Origin: Agaricus subrufescens
Taxonomy: Eukaryota > Basidiomycota > Agaricomycetes > Agaricales > Agaricaceae
Reading direction: 5' to 3'
Assembly (NCBI GenBank): GCA_029945375.1
Contig: CM057061.1
Coordinates: 2,170,001-2,234,000 of the forward strand
Length of the DNA stretch: 64,000 nucleotides
Shown: one piece after another, positions 28,785 to 40,239 of the stretch
How positions within the stretch are numbered: position 1 is the stretch's first letter
Layout of the letters: each line of letters starts with the position of its first letter
Notes under the pieces: model-generated
Seen by the model: the letters and a program-made list of their open reading frames with translations, nothing else
The model's database searches: none
Told to the model about the DNA's origin: nothing
Made by a program: the position numbers and the translations under genes

Positions 28785-31591
28785 ATGGCCGCCTCGGACC
28801 CGAATGACCTTCGTCTTCGACCTTTTCTTGCAGAGACCGGCGAGTTCAACAAACTTGTGGAGGCAAATCAAACACTTTCAGCAGCTATCTCACCTTTGGA
28901 CGATTCTTTGGCGGTCCATTTGAAGGCGGTGGTATGCGTGTTCCAAGTCCAGGATCACTTATACGATTGAACGCGTTATTTCCAGAAATATGAAGCCACA
29001 AAATACCCAACAAACTCTGAACTTCCAATATACTTCGCCAAAATGCATAAGCCTCCTTCAATGGAAAGACGACTCGTAAGTCTCTTTGAATCCTCTGATA
29101 CTTGCCATTGTTGATGTGTTCAAGTTTGTAACAGATACCCTTGTCATTTTTGCGGCTCTCAGAGACTTGCTGAAGAGTGCAGAGACTGAGATTGAAGGAT
29201 GGTAATACCGCTTTCTACCACACTCCACACTACGAAAGACTCACACTAGTCAAGGCTGCAGACGCCGGAAGCATTGACCATGCTACGGAAACTTGGGATT
29301 GACTACGTGAATTTCATCAAGGAATGCTGGGTTCATGCGTCAGTATGTCCAATTCCCAGGTATATTGCTACCTCTTCTGACACGCCGCATTAGCAACCCA
29401 TATCTCGCCCAGAACCTCTCCAATTTCCTTCAGAACACTATCGGGTTCTCTATACCACGTTCTCACTTTTCGTGCTTCTATACCTCTCAGAACCCGAATT
29501 CGAGGACGCGCCTATCGGCGATGAGTTATCAGAGTGGCTCAATATGCATTTTATTGAACCTTCGACAGAGGAAGGCGATCATCTGAGTAAACTCGAGAAA
29601 CCTTGGGAGGATGAGACGTTCTGGTCCTATCTGATCAAGTAGGTTTCAAAAACCACTATATATGCGTCCAAACCCGTCACTCATGAGATGACCTTCACCC
29701 TCACAGGTGTATCGTGCGAGGTTTAACAAAAGCTGCTGTATTCTTCCTCAACGTTCTTTCCAAACATCCATCCTTTGCACTACGGGACATGACGAAACTC
29801 ATCACCCCTCTAATTTCAAATCAACCTCGTCTCCAGAACTATTCTTCTGAGCGCGATTTCGCTTATGCTGCTCGCCGATGGCGCGATAAAGTAAAAGCAC
29901 TCCGCATAGAAATGGATAAAATTCCTGAGAAAGAGAGAACGGTAGTGATTGGCCAAAGAGGCGAAGAAGACTGGTGGGAAAAGTTGAGTGATATTGTTGG
30001 CATCCTTGAGGGGAGATTCGAAATCGTCAAGAGAATTGTAGACGAAGAGTTCACTGGAGATTGGAAAGATGCCGTTGTCGCATACGGAATGTTCGTGAAT
30101 GGAAGGATGAGGAGGCAGGATTTACCGTGAGTCGGGCGTTCTTATACACGCCTGTATTCTAAGATGCCTTTGTAGCGACATTTTAGCCGAGGTGTTGGAC
30201 GACATGCCTCCAGATCCAACAAACATTGAAGAATCACTGCATGTTGCACTGTTGTCGGGTAATCTCAAAGAGGCTTTGCAACACGCTCAAAAGCTTGATC
30301 CATGGTTGTCAGCACATTTAGCTGATATCATGGTTCCTTTGCAACTCATTGATGCCGAACCGGACGAGGAGTAAGCCGGTGCTCCTCCTATCTGCCCCGT
30401 CGTTTGCATGCTTAACCTTTGCTTGCACGTCGTATAGGTCCGGTCTCTCACTCAGGGATTATCATATCCTTGCTTATGCGGACTACTTACGTTCGGACGC
30501 TGGCCTCTGGCGAGTCGTCGTAGATTACATGTATTCCTGTGATGAAACTGGGAAGCAACAAGCAGATGAGGTTCTCTTACGAGTTCCTCTGCGGTTATAC
30601 GATAGGCCGAATCCTATTGCAGGCGAAACAATTGCAGAGGAAAGTGGAGAAACTGAAGCAGTCGTTGGCGTTCTGAAGGAACTGAACGAAACATGCTCTG
30701 AGTACCAAAGAGAAGCTACGCGAAGAACGATTTGTCGTGTGAGTCAGAATTGTTACATCCGTCAGAGAAACACATATAAATATTAAATATCTTCTACTCA
30801 TTCTAGGTGGCTGCGAAAGCTTTCATTGCAAAGAAAGACTATGGTTTAGCCGTCGCCTATTGTGCTTCAGCAGAAGATTGGGCCGGTTTAGGACGTGTTG
30901 TTGATCATGTCCTTGAAGAATACGTCATATCAGGTCTGTTTAATTCACCAACCCCTGAACTTGACTTTGACACTTCTTCTAACAGGACCCCAGCCGTTTG
31001 TCAATCAAGCTTCTGCTATATCAAGTACCATTCAAGAACTCTACAACAGAGGTCCTTCCCACTGGGTCTTCTACCACCGCTTTATGTTTGTTACATCATA
31101 TGCTGAATTCCAAGACGCGCTGATGAAGAAGAGCTATGCGAATGCGGCTAAATCGTTGATAACCATAATGAGCGAAGAACTGGCGCCGCGCGCCTGGGGA
31201 GCTGTCCTTCTAAACGATTCCATCCCGCTTCTTCAATACAGTAAGATTCCTATATACCCCCCTTGGACATCTAATCACACGAGCGTTAACAGATGACGAG
31301 CTTGTCTTTAATGCCTCAGAAGCAATCGTCCTACTTCAAAATTTAGAAGAGGTGTTCAATGGGGTTAATCAAGGTGCCGAAGAAGACTACCTTGGTCTAT
31401 ATAAACGCCTGTTGACCACGCGGAAGCTGCAACAGCCAGTAGCGTCAGGACGGAAGTATAGCAAAGGCGAAAGCATTAGCACTGTGGATGCACTTAGCCA
31501 GCTTGGGAGTGTCAGACTGTTCTTGGCTCGGTATTTTGCAAGATGCACGGCCTTGGGAAACGCGCCTGGAATAACTGTGGTTGCGCAATAA
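28785..31591 (+). CDS. NUP85: Nucleoporin NUP85
   Basis: Structural subunit of the Y-shaped (Nup84/Nup107) complex of the nuclear pore scaffold. The ATG at 28785 (MAASDPNDLRLRPFLAETG) is preferred to the in-frame GTG at 28725. Exons in order give FNKLVEANQTLSAAISPLDD, YPTNSELPIYFAKMHKPPS, PEPLQFPSEHYRVLYTTFSL, CIVRGLTKAAVFFLNVLSKH, a long helical exon (ALRDMTKLITPLISNQPRLQ to DAVVAYGMFVNGRMRRQDLP), then HVALLSGNLKEALQHAQKLD, LSLRDYHILAYADYLRSDAG, VAAKAFIAKKDYGLAVAYCA, SHWVFYHRFMFVTSYAEFQD and LFLARYFARCTALGNAPG. The alpha-solenoid character and the HALLSGN- and YADYLRSDAGLW-type segments fit the family. About ten introns; no break seen. The symbol is assigned by overall family resemblance. 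Confidence 0.88.
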
Positions 31592-33181
31592 GGCGGAGTG
31601 GAGCAATGTTGGGATGTGTTTTGTAACATGTGGCTCATAACCGTTTGTGGTAACGTAGAAGATCAGAAGGCGGTGAAGTTCATTGGCTGTGCGATGCCAA
31701 TGCATGCTATTATTAAGTAACGAGATGCGGACGTTTGTTCGGTCTGACGTATAGCCGAGAGTAGAGAGATTCTGTGGGTAGATCACTCTCCCTTCTGTCG
31801 AGTGGGGCCTTTATAGCCGAAAACCGTCCGAGGAGGCAGGAAGGAATTCAGCACCAGTGAGGTAGCCTGCTGTCGCTTCCGGTACATCACGTTAAGCATT
31901 ACCCCCTTACTGTTGTCTCTGAGAAAGGCATGAAGCTCCTCACGCATGCTTGACGAAATGCAGGGTCTGTGCAGTGTACAGTGAATTTATCTCAGGCTGG
32001 TGTAATATCGATTGCATCCCGCTACTATACCCCTCCTTCACGAAAGTTCAGACCCCCGAAAAATTTTCAGTACATACTGCGTAGATCGATTGCACTTTTA
32101 TTATCATAGCGATGAGACTCAAAAAGTTTATTAGTATTAGTTTTAGAATGCCCATGCGTCATGATGCGCGCGATTTCCTTTAATCTTTTATAATTCAGTT
32201 TTTTGTAAGCTTCCCAAAAAGTCCCTTTCATTTTCTCATTTCCGCGGCGAGTGAGGTTTTTCAAAATGACTCGAAGTACCGTTCATTTGGCTCCATACAT
32301 CCCACTAGTTTGAGCGATATGTGACAACATCACTCCACGTTGTGACTAGTTAACCAGATATCCCCACTGACATTGATCACAGACTCGGGTTGAAACCACT
32401 TCGTTGACTAAGTTCCTATCTTCCTGCAAGCTGTACACCATTCGATTGATCAGTGAACCTCAGATGACAAGAGGCGAGAAATTTGATCACTGACCGTAGA
32501 GCACAACACTCCACAACGCAATCATGCGGATGCTCAGCATGATTTATGCTGACTCTGCAATTTGCCTTATGGCAGTCGACCTGGAAGAATTGTCGAGTAA
32601 GTGTCTAGTTATCGACCACTCTGGGCTAGGCATCAGCGAAGGGGATAGACCCACTTTCTGCCTCTGCGTCAGGACATCGTGGTTGCACGCATAACGAGTA
32701 TGCAGACAGAGTAGGTAACACATTTTTTCTTGGGTGTCGAGCTGATACACGAATATGAGGAAAGAGTTTGCTTCATGACATGCACAAACCCTTCCGCCTT
32801 TTAACGGCCTATCGAACCGTCCGTTTTTGAGATGGAATGCCCAAAACATCATAGACACTCAAAGCACAACAACATCATCAGATTACGGACTTCCCGATTG
32901 AAAGACGATACGATAGGCCAGAAATCAGAGAGCAATCGGTTGGATGCGGCTTGTCCGTTATCACCGCAAGAGTCTTTCTGGTGGTCCAAGGCATACCCAA
33001 AGAGCTTGACCCCGTTTTTTCGATGTACCGGCCCGTATCGCTCCTGGCGATTCTACAGAACCATAGACAACTTTTTGAACAAAAGGGTCTTGACATCCAA
33101 AAAAAAAAAAACACATGCGTATATTCAGCAACCGTAAATCAAGAAAACCATGGCAATAATTAAGGTTTTAGGGCTGTAGTT
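31592..33181. other. Intergenic region between NUP85 and the sirtuin, tail to tail
   Basis: Convergent genes flank 1.6 kb without a supported gene. Frames of 60-104 codons exist on both strands around 32540-33160, but none shows a family motif, and the two largest overlap on opposite strands. An A-run lies at about 33101-33112. Confidence 0.4.
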
Positions 33182-35709
33182 TCAGTCGTCGGTTTTCTGC
33201 TTCTTTGCTTCACGTTGTTCCAAGCTATTAGTCGCAACATTTTCAGCGCTCCCGTTTGAGGAACGGGAGCAGTCGTGGAGCACAGAGACGTCTCGCTCCA
33301 GATCTTGCACCCAAGTACCGCCTTCAGCTCCATCGAAGAGCCACACATAGCTAGAAGGTTTGCTAATTCAATATTTCCAAGCGAGAATTAATTCGATCCT
33401 CTTACCTGTTTCCTACTTGAGTTGGACACTTGTGGATGCCCCATGGTGTGAGAGGACGTTTCTTGTTCTTGACTGCCGGAGATTGGGACTGATCCACAGA
33501 GTTAGATGTTGGAACTTTGATGTGGCGGGTTTCCATGGAAGGCAGCTCCCAGCCAAGTTCTTCACATAGGTACAGGATTATAGCGTCTGCGTCACCCAAC
33601 AAAACAATCTTATAGACGTGTCAATAATTGACTAGAAACACTGGTAGATGACCAACTTACATCTGGATTGATATGCCGAATAGGTGTCTTGTTAATCAAT
33701 ATCTAAATTAATGCTATCTTTAGATTTCTATCATCAGCAGGTCATCTAGAACCCACTTGTGGTACTGAATGAGGAAGATGATCTGGAATTTCGATGTAAG
33801 TTATATTTACGCAGGGCATATGATTGTCCTTACGAAGTATTTCAGCCACCGGCGAAACCTTGAGCGATGTTCCGATGACTATGAGAAGATCTACTTGAGT
33901 TCTATCTTCTATAAGCGCATGCTCAAACTGATCGTCTAATTTTTCGCCGAAGAAAGTGATATCGGGCTATCAAGCGATAGTTAGTCGAGTTGATGGTGTG
34001 AAGAATCTTTAGCGAAGCAGAACGGAGACCTTCATGATTCCAGGGGGGTACGCAGGCGCGTCACTTTCATCATCCGCGTCACTATCCCACTGACCTTTCG
34101 CTTGTTTCCGAGTCTGCTTCCTTTTTTTGGGCTGAGCTTGGGGTGGGTTACATACAGGACATAGAGGAACTTTGCGAGCCAAAATCTCTGTCTCTATCTC
34201 CGTTCCTGGGACCTTGCGACGACACTGAAGGCAAGTGGCCGTGGCAAATGAACCGTGACACTGTAAGACGCGTTTCACACCGGCGAGAGTTTCCAGGGTA
34301 TCTATGTTCTGGGTGTAGTTCTATGTGAATCGATGAGTTGTCATCGTGCGTGAAAAGCTTCAAAACCGTACACGAAGAAGCTGCAATTGTCGCAAAATCA
34401 GCGCTCTCTGTTTGCGTGAGAAGACTTGCCTACCTTTCCTTTGTCCTCAACGCATTTTATGAATCGATGACACGGAGACGGGGTGAAATTAGAGGGGTAT
34501 ATTTGGCTATCCAATTACGGAATGAATGAAATAAGACTGGAACGCGACGGCTGCCCACCTAGCAAAAGAACTATTACAGGTAGAATCCTGTTTGGGACAG
34601 AAATTAAAATTATACACAACTCACTAGAACACTGATGAGTCCGCGGGTTAGTGATTAGGGTACCTTTGCGGGAGTCAGAGGAGGTTGCATACCGGCAGGG
34701 TCATCTTTGAAATATTGTATATCAAACCTATGGTATTTTTGGTTAAATGTGACTTGTATGTATAAGTGAAACTGCATTTAGTACATTTGCTGCGGGTCAT
34801 CAAGCTCATATTCACCACGCGTTTTGATTGACGCGTATAGCCCATCGCGAGAGCGGAAGTCAGGTATTCCGCAGGACACACCTGAAAAAGTGGTTTGAGA
34901 TACATCACGTAGGTCGAAGTGGAATACTTCACTGATTCCCGCGCCCGTCAGGATCATGATGCGTTTCGAGCCCTGAATTAGGTTTACAGCGTCTTCGACA
35001 GTACTATAGGAGCCAAGTCTGTCACGCCTCCGCAGCCTGAAATGGTTTTATATCGAATTTTGGCAGGATAGCAACGTACGGGTCATTTCACTCACTGATG
35101 TGACATAGCTACCTTCAAGAAATAGAGAAGGGTTTGAGGTCGCAGAGTGCGTAACTCAGGACACTGTATCTACGTCACCCTCGGTTATGAACAAGGGGGT
35201 GTATTGACCCACCAGAGTCACGCCTAGAGCCTCTATCAAACGAGTAATAGGTAAGTTCCGCTCCAACACATATTTATTAATGAATGATGACGATCCTGTG
35301 GATCCTGCTGAGAAACCAAGCTGAAGACGACGAAAAGGAATAATTCAGACCATATTCCTTCAAATGGTGTAGCATTTGCTTTATTTCTTGCTTTGTCCAT
35401 CCAACTTCAGAAGTTTTTGCGTAAATTGTAGGCAATCGAAACTGATTTAGTAACTCTACCTTCTGAACTGGTGTCGTCCTTCTGAAGGTCTGTCTGGTCG
35501 TCTGGGGTACCTTCCGCGTCGGCTGTTCCAGAATCATTACGGTCTTCAGAAAGAACGCGCATCAAATCGTCAACAGTTTCTTGGTCAATATCGACATCTT
35601 CCGAAGCTTCCAGAAATGCTTGGATTTGCATGGCCAAAAGACTCTCGTCTTCTTCATCGGAGCGTGGAGAATTCTCTCTACTGGGAGATGGTTCACGGGT
35701 TTGCGACAT
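33182..35709 (-). CDS. NAD-dependent protein deacetylase, sirtuin (HST1/SIRT1-type)
   Basis: Sir2-family deacylase, probably nuclear, removing acetyl groups from histones and other proteins using NAD. The start at 35709 opens an acidic, Ser-rich N-terminus ([20 protein letters not shown]). Then [16 protein letters not shown] and [19 protein letters not shown], as in SIRT1/HST1. The NAD-binding core is [11 protein letters not shown] joined over an intron to [15 protein letters not shown], then [35 protein letters not shown] and [14 protein letters not shown] lead to the catalytic His in [13 protein letters not shown]. The zinc site is CLQC and CPVC, followed by a long charged insert ([13 protein letters not shown], then DSDADDESD) before [38 protein letters not shown] and the C-terminal [16 protein letters not shown] and AKKQKTDD close it. 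The exon boundaries near 34560-34700 are unresolved: the usual FYSFA segment is not cleanly readable there. Confidence 0.9.
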
Positions 35710-38259
35710 GGTAACGTCGGGTTTTCGTCGTGGCTTGAACTTCAGATTAGGAAGCTCGAAGCCCTTCCTTTAATAATCCCAAATCACGGAGTTTGATGCT
35801 GGGAAAGGTTAACAGATTAGATAGAATACTACTTAGTCGAATGCTATGCATGTTACATTAGTCTTACACAACATTATTCTTGAGGGCATCGTGCTAACTC
35901 TTACCTAGGTTTAGACGGTGATTGTGGTTAAGATGAGAGTGCTTTGGGCGGCGCTATATACAAGTACAAACTCAGATTGTACAATACAAGCAGTCCAGCC
36001 CTGATCCTCGAGCTCCTTACAGCTTCGCCATCGCATGCGCTGCTCTAACTAATAAAAGTTTAATTCGTGAATATAACTAAATAAATGATGAATATGAAAA
36101 CGGATAGTGGATATAATGTACTAATTATCAATATTTTGTTTCTTGCTAGCTTGAGCGCGGTAGCGCCTCGTTCGAGTTCACTATTGTTTGTCCTACCAAT
36201 ATGTTCCCTTTGTGCCACTCGCTCCTGTGTATATATACACCACCCAGAAAGGAAAGCCTCTCTAATCTCCTTCCCATGGTTAATGTAAGTAATCACAGCT
36301 GAAACAAGGGGGTTGAAACTGTAGGGTCCTATGGTGTTTGTGTGAGATTTGCCCTCAACATCCAGCCGCGATGGATTTGAAAAGTACATACATCAAGGAG
36401 AGTAATTCAGACAACATTACAATCTTAAAAGCCTGAAGTAAGCAGGTGTCAATCTCAAACAACCTTATACACTTACTTCACCAGCTGGTCAAAGAGGTCA
36501 AATCTCTAAGTCAAGTGGAACACAACCATGTAGAGCCATGACACGGGAAGGTACCATAACGTTGTGGTCGCAGAAAATAAGTATCCACTCAGTGCATTCA
36601 AAAGTGACTTGTATAGATATAATGCTTTCATCTTCAAAGGTTTATTCATGGAGCCCCTCGTAATTCAACAGGTGTCTCGTATACTCAGCTGTTCTCACCT
36701 CGCTCAACCAGAAAATTAGATACAATGGCCAATTATGCTGCCGTGCGTGGCCAGGGATACACTGGATCATATCTCGGGAGTTCGGCCGTACTCTGTCCGG
36801 CTGATTCTAGACCAGTTCTAGACCAGGCTGCTGCAGACCCTTATTTTTTCACATCGACGTCAATAATGTCGTGGAGTCATCAGGAGGATTCACCGCCGAC
36901 AGGACCCTCCTCTTTCTCCACAGAGTCAGGACTCTTCTTTCCTTCTGTTGACTTTCTGGTAATCATTGATCACGTTAATATGCAGATACAGAATCCAATT
37001 CTAGGTGATCAGCAATGATATTGCATTAATTATTCGGCTGTCGCATGATCCAGACATGCGTCGAGATTCGAGATTCGGACAATTTAATCACAGAGGTCTG
37101 TGAAAGCCCAACGATCTCGGACTATAGGGTTATCATCATCAAGAAACTTCCAGCCCATTTTGGTCGAATTGTGCTTTCCGATTCTTGTCTTTTTCTTTAT
37201 CTGATAGAACATCTCCCACTCTTGTTCCCGCTTCGGTAAAATCCTACAGAATAGACCACAGGGCCCCTGGCGCGGACCGATGGACATAAAACCGCAGTTT
37301 CTTTCCAGGACTTTACCCCATGTCTGTGGCACCATAAACCATATTTGTGTGTCAGCAATCGGTATATTTTACTGTACTGTCTTGACGGCGTTCACAGCTT
37401 TGGTGAGCTTCGATCTCGGTGGCTCTTGTAAACTCGGTTCATCAACTTCGGCGAACGGTTCAGATATTGGGAGTATGCCATGGAAAAATCAATAACACGG
37501 TTGATGCCGTAGGAAGCTCTTAAAGTTTCGTGTCTTAGTGTCTGGTGGCCTGGCTTCGAGGGGTCACCGGGTACAAATCACTGCAACACGAACTAGATTT
37601 GGCAGTGCATCGTTTCATCTTTGGCAAATAGCGGCGGCGATAATTCGCTGATCAGCAATGGATATGACCCAAGAGGGTAAGGGTTCAGGAAAAAAATAAG
37701 ACGAAGCCGGTATGTTCTCGCGCAAGTTGATGTGACATTCAACTTGCAGCTACCGTCTTCGTTGGTGAAAAAAGGCAAGCCCGACTCGGAAGCTTGTTTA
37801 AACTAAGTATCTCTTCGATCGTGTTGTCCACTAAGAACAAAAGTTACCATTCTTCTGCCTCGGCAGCATTAATGGAGTAGTCACGCTGCACATGTGGTTC
37901 TCCTGGACAAGAAGACTAGGACCTTAACGGTCTACCTGCCACTGGCTCACCGGTACCGCCTTGACCTCAAGTCTTTGTCCAGTTCACTTCTCGCTACACA
38001 ACACACATGGTGCACTTACTCTCCGGTGGCACTTGATAACAGACTGCCAATCTACTTAATTTTAGGGTCAAGCCAGTCATTGAACTATTTATAGAACATC
38101 CTTCCGGTTCTCGTTACTCAACAATTTGATTTGATGTCGAAATCTTAATAACATACGAGATGGCCATCAATGCATATTGCGCATAGACATAATACATTAC
38201 TACAAGTACAATAAGAAATAAACTAGACCATAGAAGAAAGCGACAAGAAATTAAGATGT
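35710..38259. other. Intergenic region between the sirtuin and histone H3, no gene recognised
   Basis: Sequence with stops in all frames for long stretches. The largest frames (36060-36389 minus; 36725-37018 plus, 97 codons starting MANYAAVRGQGYTGSYLG) have no recognisable motif or splice-compatible partners. The sirtuin promoter should lie at the left end and the H3 terminator at the right end. A decayed or lineage-specific gene around 36.7-37.5 kb cannot be ruled out. Confidence 0.35.
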
Positions 38260-38780
38260 TTACGACCTCTCGCCTCGTAACCGACGGGCAAGCGCAAGAT
38301 CTTTAGGTTGGATAGTGACACGCTTGGCGTGGATAGCAGCCAAGTTTGTATCTTCGAAGAGAGAGACCAAGTAAGCCTCAGCAGCTTCCTGAAGAGCCAT
38401 CACAGCAGAAGACTGGAAGCGGAGGTCGGTCTAGCAAGTCTTCAATACAACTGCTCAGACTTCCTGGGGATAACACAAGCTTACCTTGAAATCTTGAGCA
38501 ATTTCACGAACGAGACGTTGGAAGGGGAGTTTGCGAATGAGCAACTCGGTAGACTTTTGATACCTTCGGATTTCACGAAGGGCGACGGTACCGGGGCGGA
38601 AGCGATGGGGCTTCTTCACACCACCAGCTGCGGCCTGTCAATACGAGTTAGTTCGAGTCAGTGCTCAGTGATAGCTGGAAAACTTACAGCGGTTTTACGA
38701 GCAGCGGACTTAGCAGCGAGCTGCTTACGAGGGGCTTTGCCACCAGTGGACTTGCGGGCAGTTTGCTTGGTGCGGGCCAT
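38260..38780 (-). CDS. HHT1: Histone H3
   Basis: Core nucleosomal histone. The start at 38780 gives [20 protein letters not shown] and continues to SAARKTA; intron 38635-38687; then [20 protein letters not shown] through [10 protein letters not shown]; intron 38431-38484; then [20 protein letters not shown] to the C-terminus [10 protein letters not shown]. All major modification sites (K4, K9, K14, K18, K23, K27, K36) are present. It is transcribed divergently from histone H4, 294 bp between starts. Histone genes with introns are normal in basidiomycetes. Confidence 0.98.
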
Positions 38781-39492
<712 letters not shown>

Positions 39493-39670
39493 GTGTCTGG
39501 TTGTCTTGTCTTTTTCTTGTATCGCTACCTGTATTTGTAAAATATAATCCTGGTACCCGGAACGAATGATAAAATTTAAGGATTACTCTGGTACTCGAGT
39601 GTGGCTTAGTCGTTATCGCTTCTGTTGTCATACTTGGAGTGTAAGGCTGTGCGAGTCAGCTAGTTGACAT

Positions 39671-39754
39671 GGGCACATGGTGTAGTTGGTTATCACGCTC
39701 GCTTAGCATATTTACTGTCTGCGAGAGGTGTTGGGTTCAATTCCCAATGTGTCC
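39671..39754 (+). tRNA. tRNA-Ala(AGC) with 11-nt intron
   Basis: The cloverleaf is readable: acceptor GGGCACA/TGTGTCC with the G3:U70 pair that identifies alanine tRNA, D-arm TGGTGTAGTTGGTTATCA, anticodon stem CTCGC/GCGAG with loop TTAGCAT, anticodon AGC at 39705-39707, and T-arm TTGGG-TTCAATT-CCCAA. An 11-nt intron (39709-39719) sits one base 3' of the anticodon, the canonical position. A T6 run (about 39761-39766) is a good Pol III terminator. Mature length 73. Confidence 0.93.
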
Positions 39755-39914
39755 AAAACTTTTTTCGTTCGCCCGACTAGCAACCATTTTGAAACCATTC
39801 TTTCATCTGATACTTATCTAGCCTAGCTGATGAACTATCATAACTCTAGAGTTATAGCACTGAGTAGACAATGCCGGCTTCAGATCTTGAGAACAAAACA
39901 AAAACAAAAACAAT

Positions 39915-39995
39915 GGACACATTGGGAATTGAACCCAACACCTCTCGCAGACAAATATGCTAAGCGAGCGTGATAACCAACTACACCATGTGCCC
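39915..39995 (-). tRNA. tRNA-Ala(AGC) with 8-nt intron
   Basis: Minus-strand copy with the same mature sequence as the gene at 39671-39754, anticodon AGC (complement of 39959-39961) and an intron of 8 nt at 39950-39957, three nucleotides shorter than in its partner. Short T-runs follow the 3' end on the minus strand. The two genes are tail to tail, 160 bp apart. Confidence 0.93.
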
Positions 39996-40239
39996 CGTTA
40001 TTAGTGGCGTCAATGCCCTCAACCACTCCACCAACCAACAAATTCCTCTTTCTCTCAACACAAAGCGGATGTCATGGTCCTAGAGTACGTTACACAATGC
40101 AAAAAAAAAGAGTGGCGTGCAAAATATCTACTATTAATTGAATTGATGGAGTGTTATGTCAGAGAGAAAGGGGCTGACGACAGAAAACAATGACAAAAGA
40201 ACAGCATAAATATTAGAGAAGAAAATGATTAGCAACCAC

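Noticed and set aside
32544..33163. Overlapping frames of 70-104 codons on both strands between NUP85 and the sirtuin
   Set aside because: They conflict with one another and lack motifs; most likely chance frames in a convergent intergenic region.
36725..37018. 97-codon plus-strand frame starting MANYAAVRGQGYTGSYLG
   Set aside because: No homology signal, no splice-compatible neighbours and ordinary intergenic composition; too weak for a CDS call.
39671..39995. Inverted repeat considered as a MITE or transposon end pair
   Set aside because: Both arms are complete intron-containing tRNA-Ala genes with normal cloverleaf elements, which explains the repeat.
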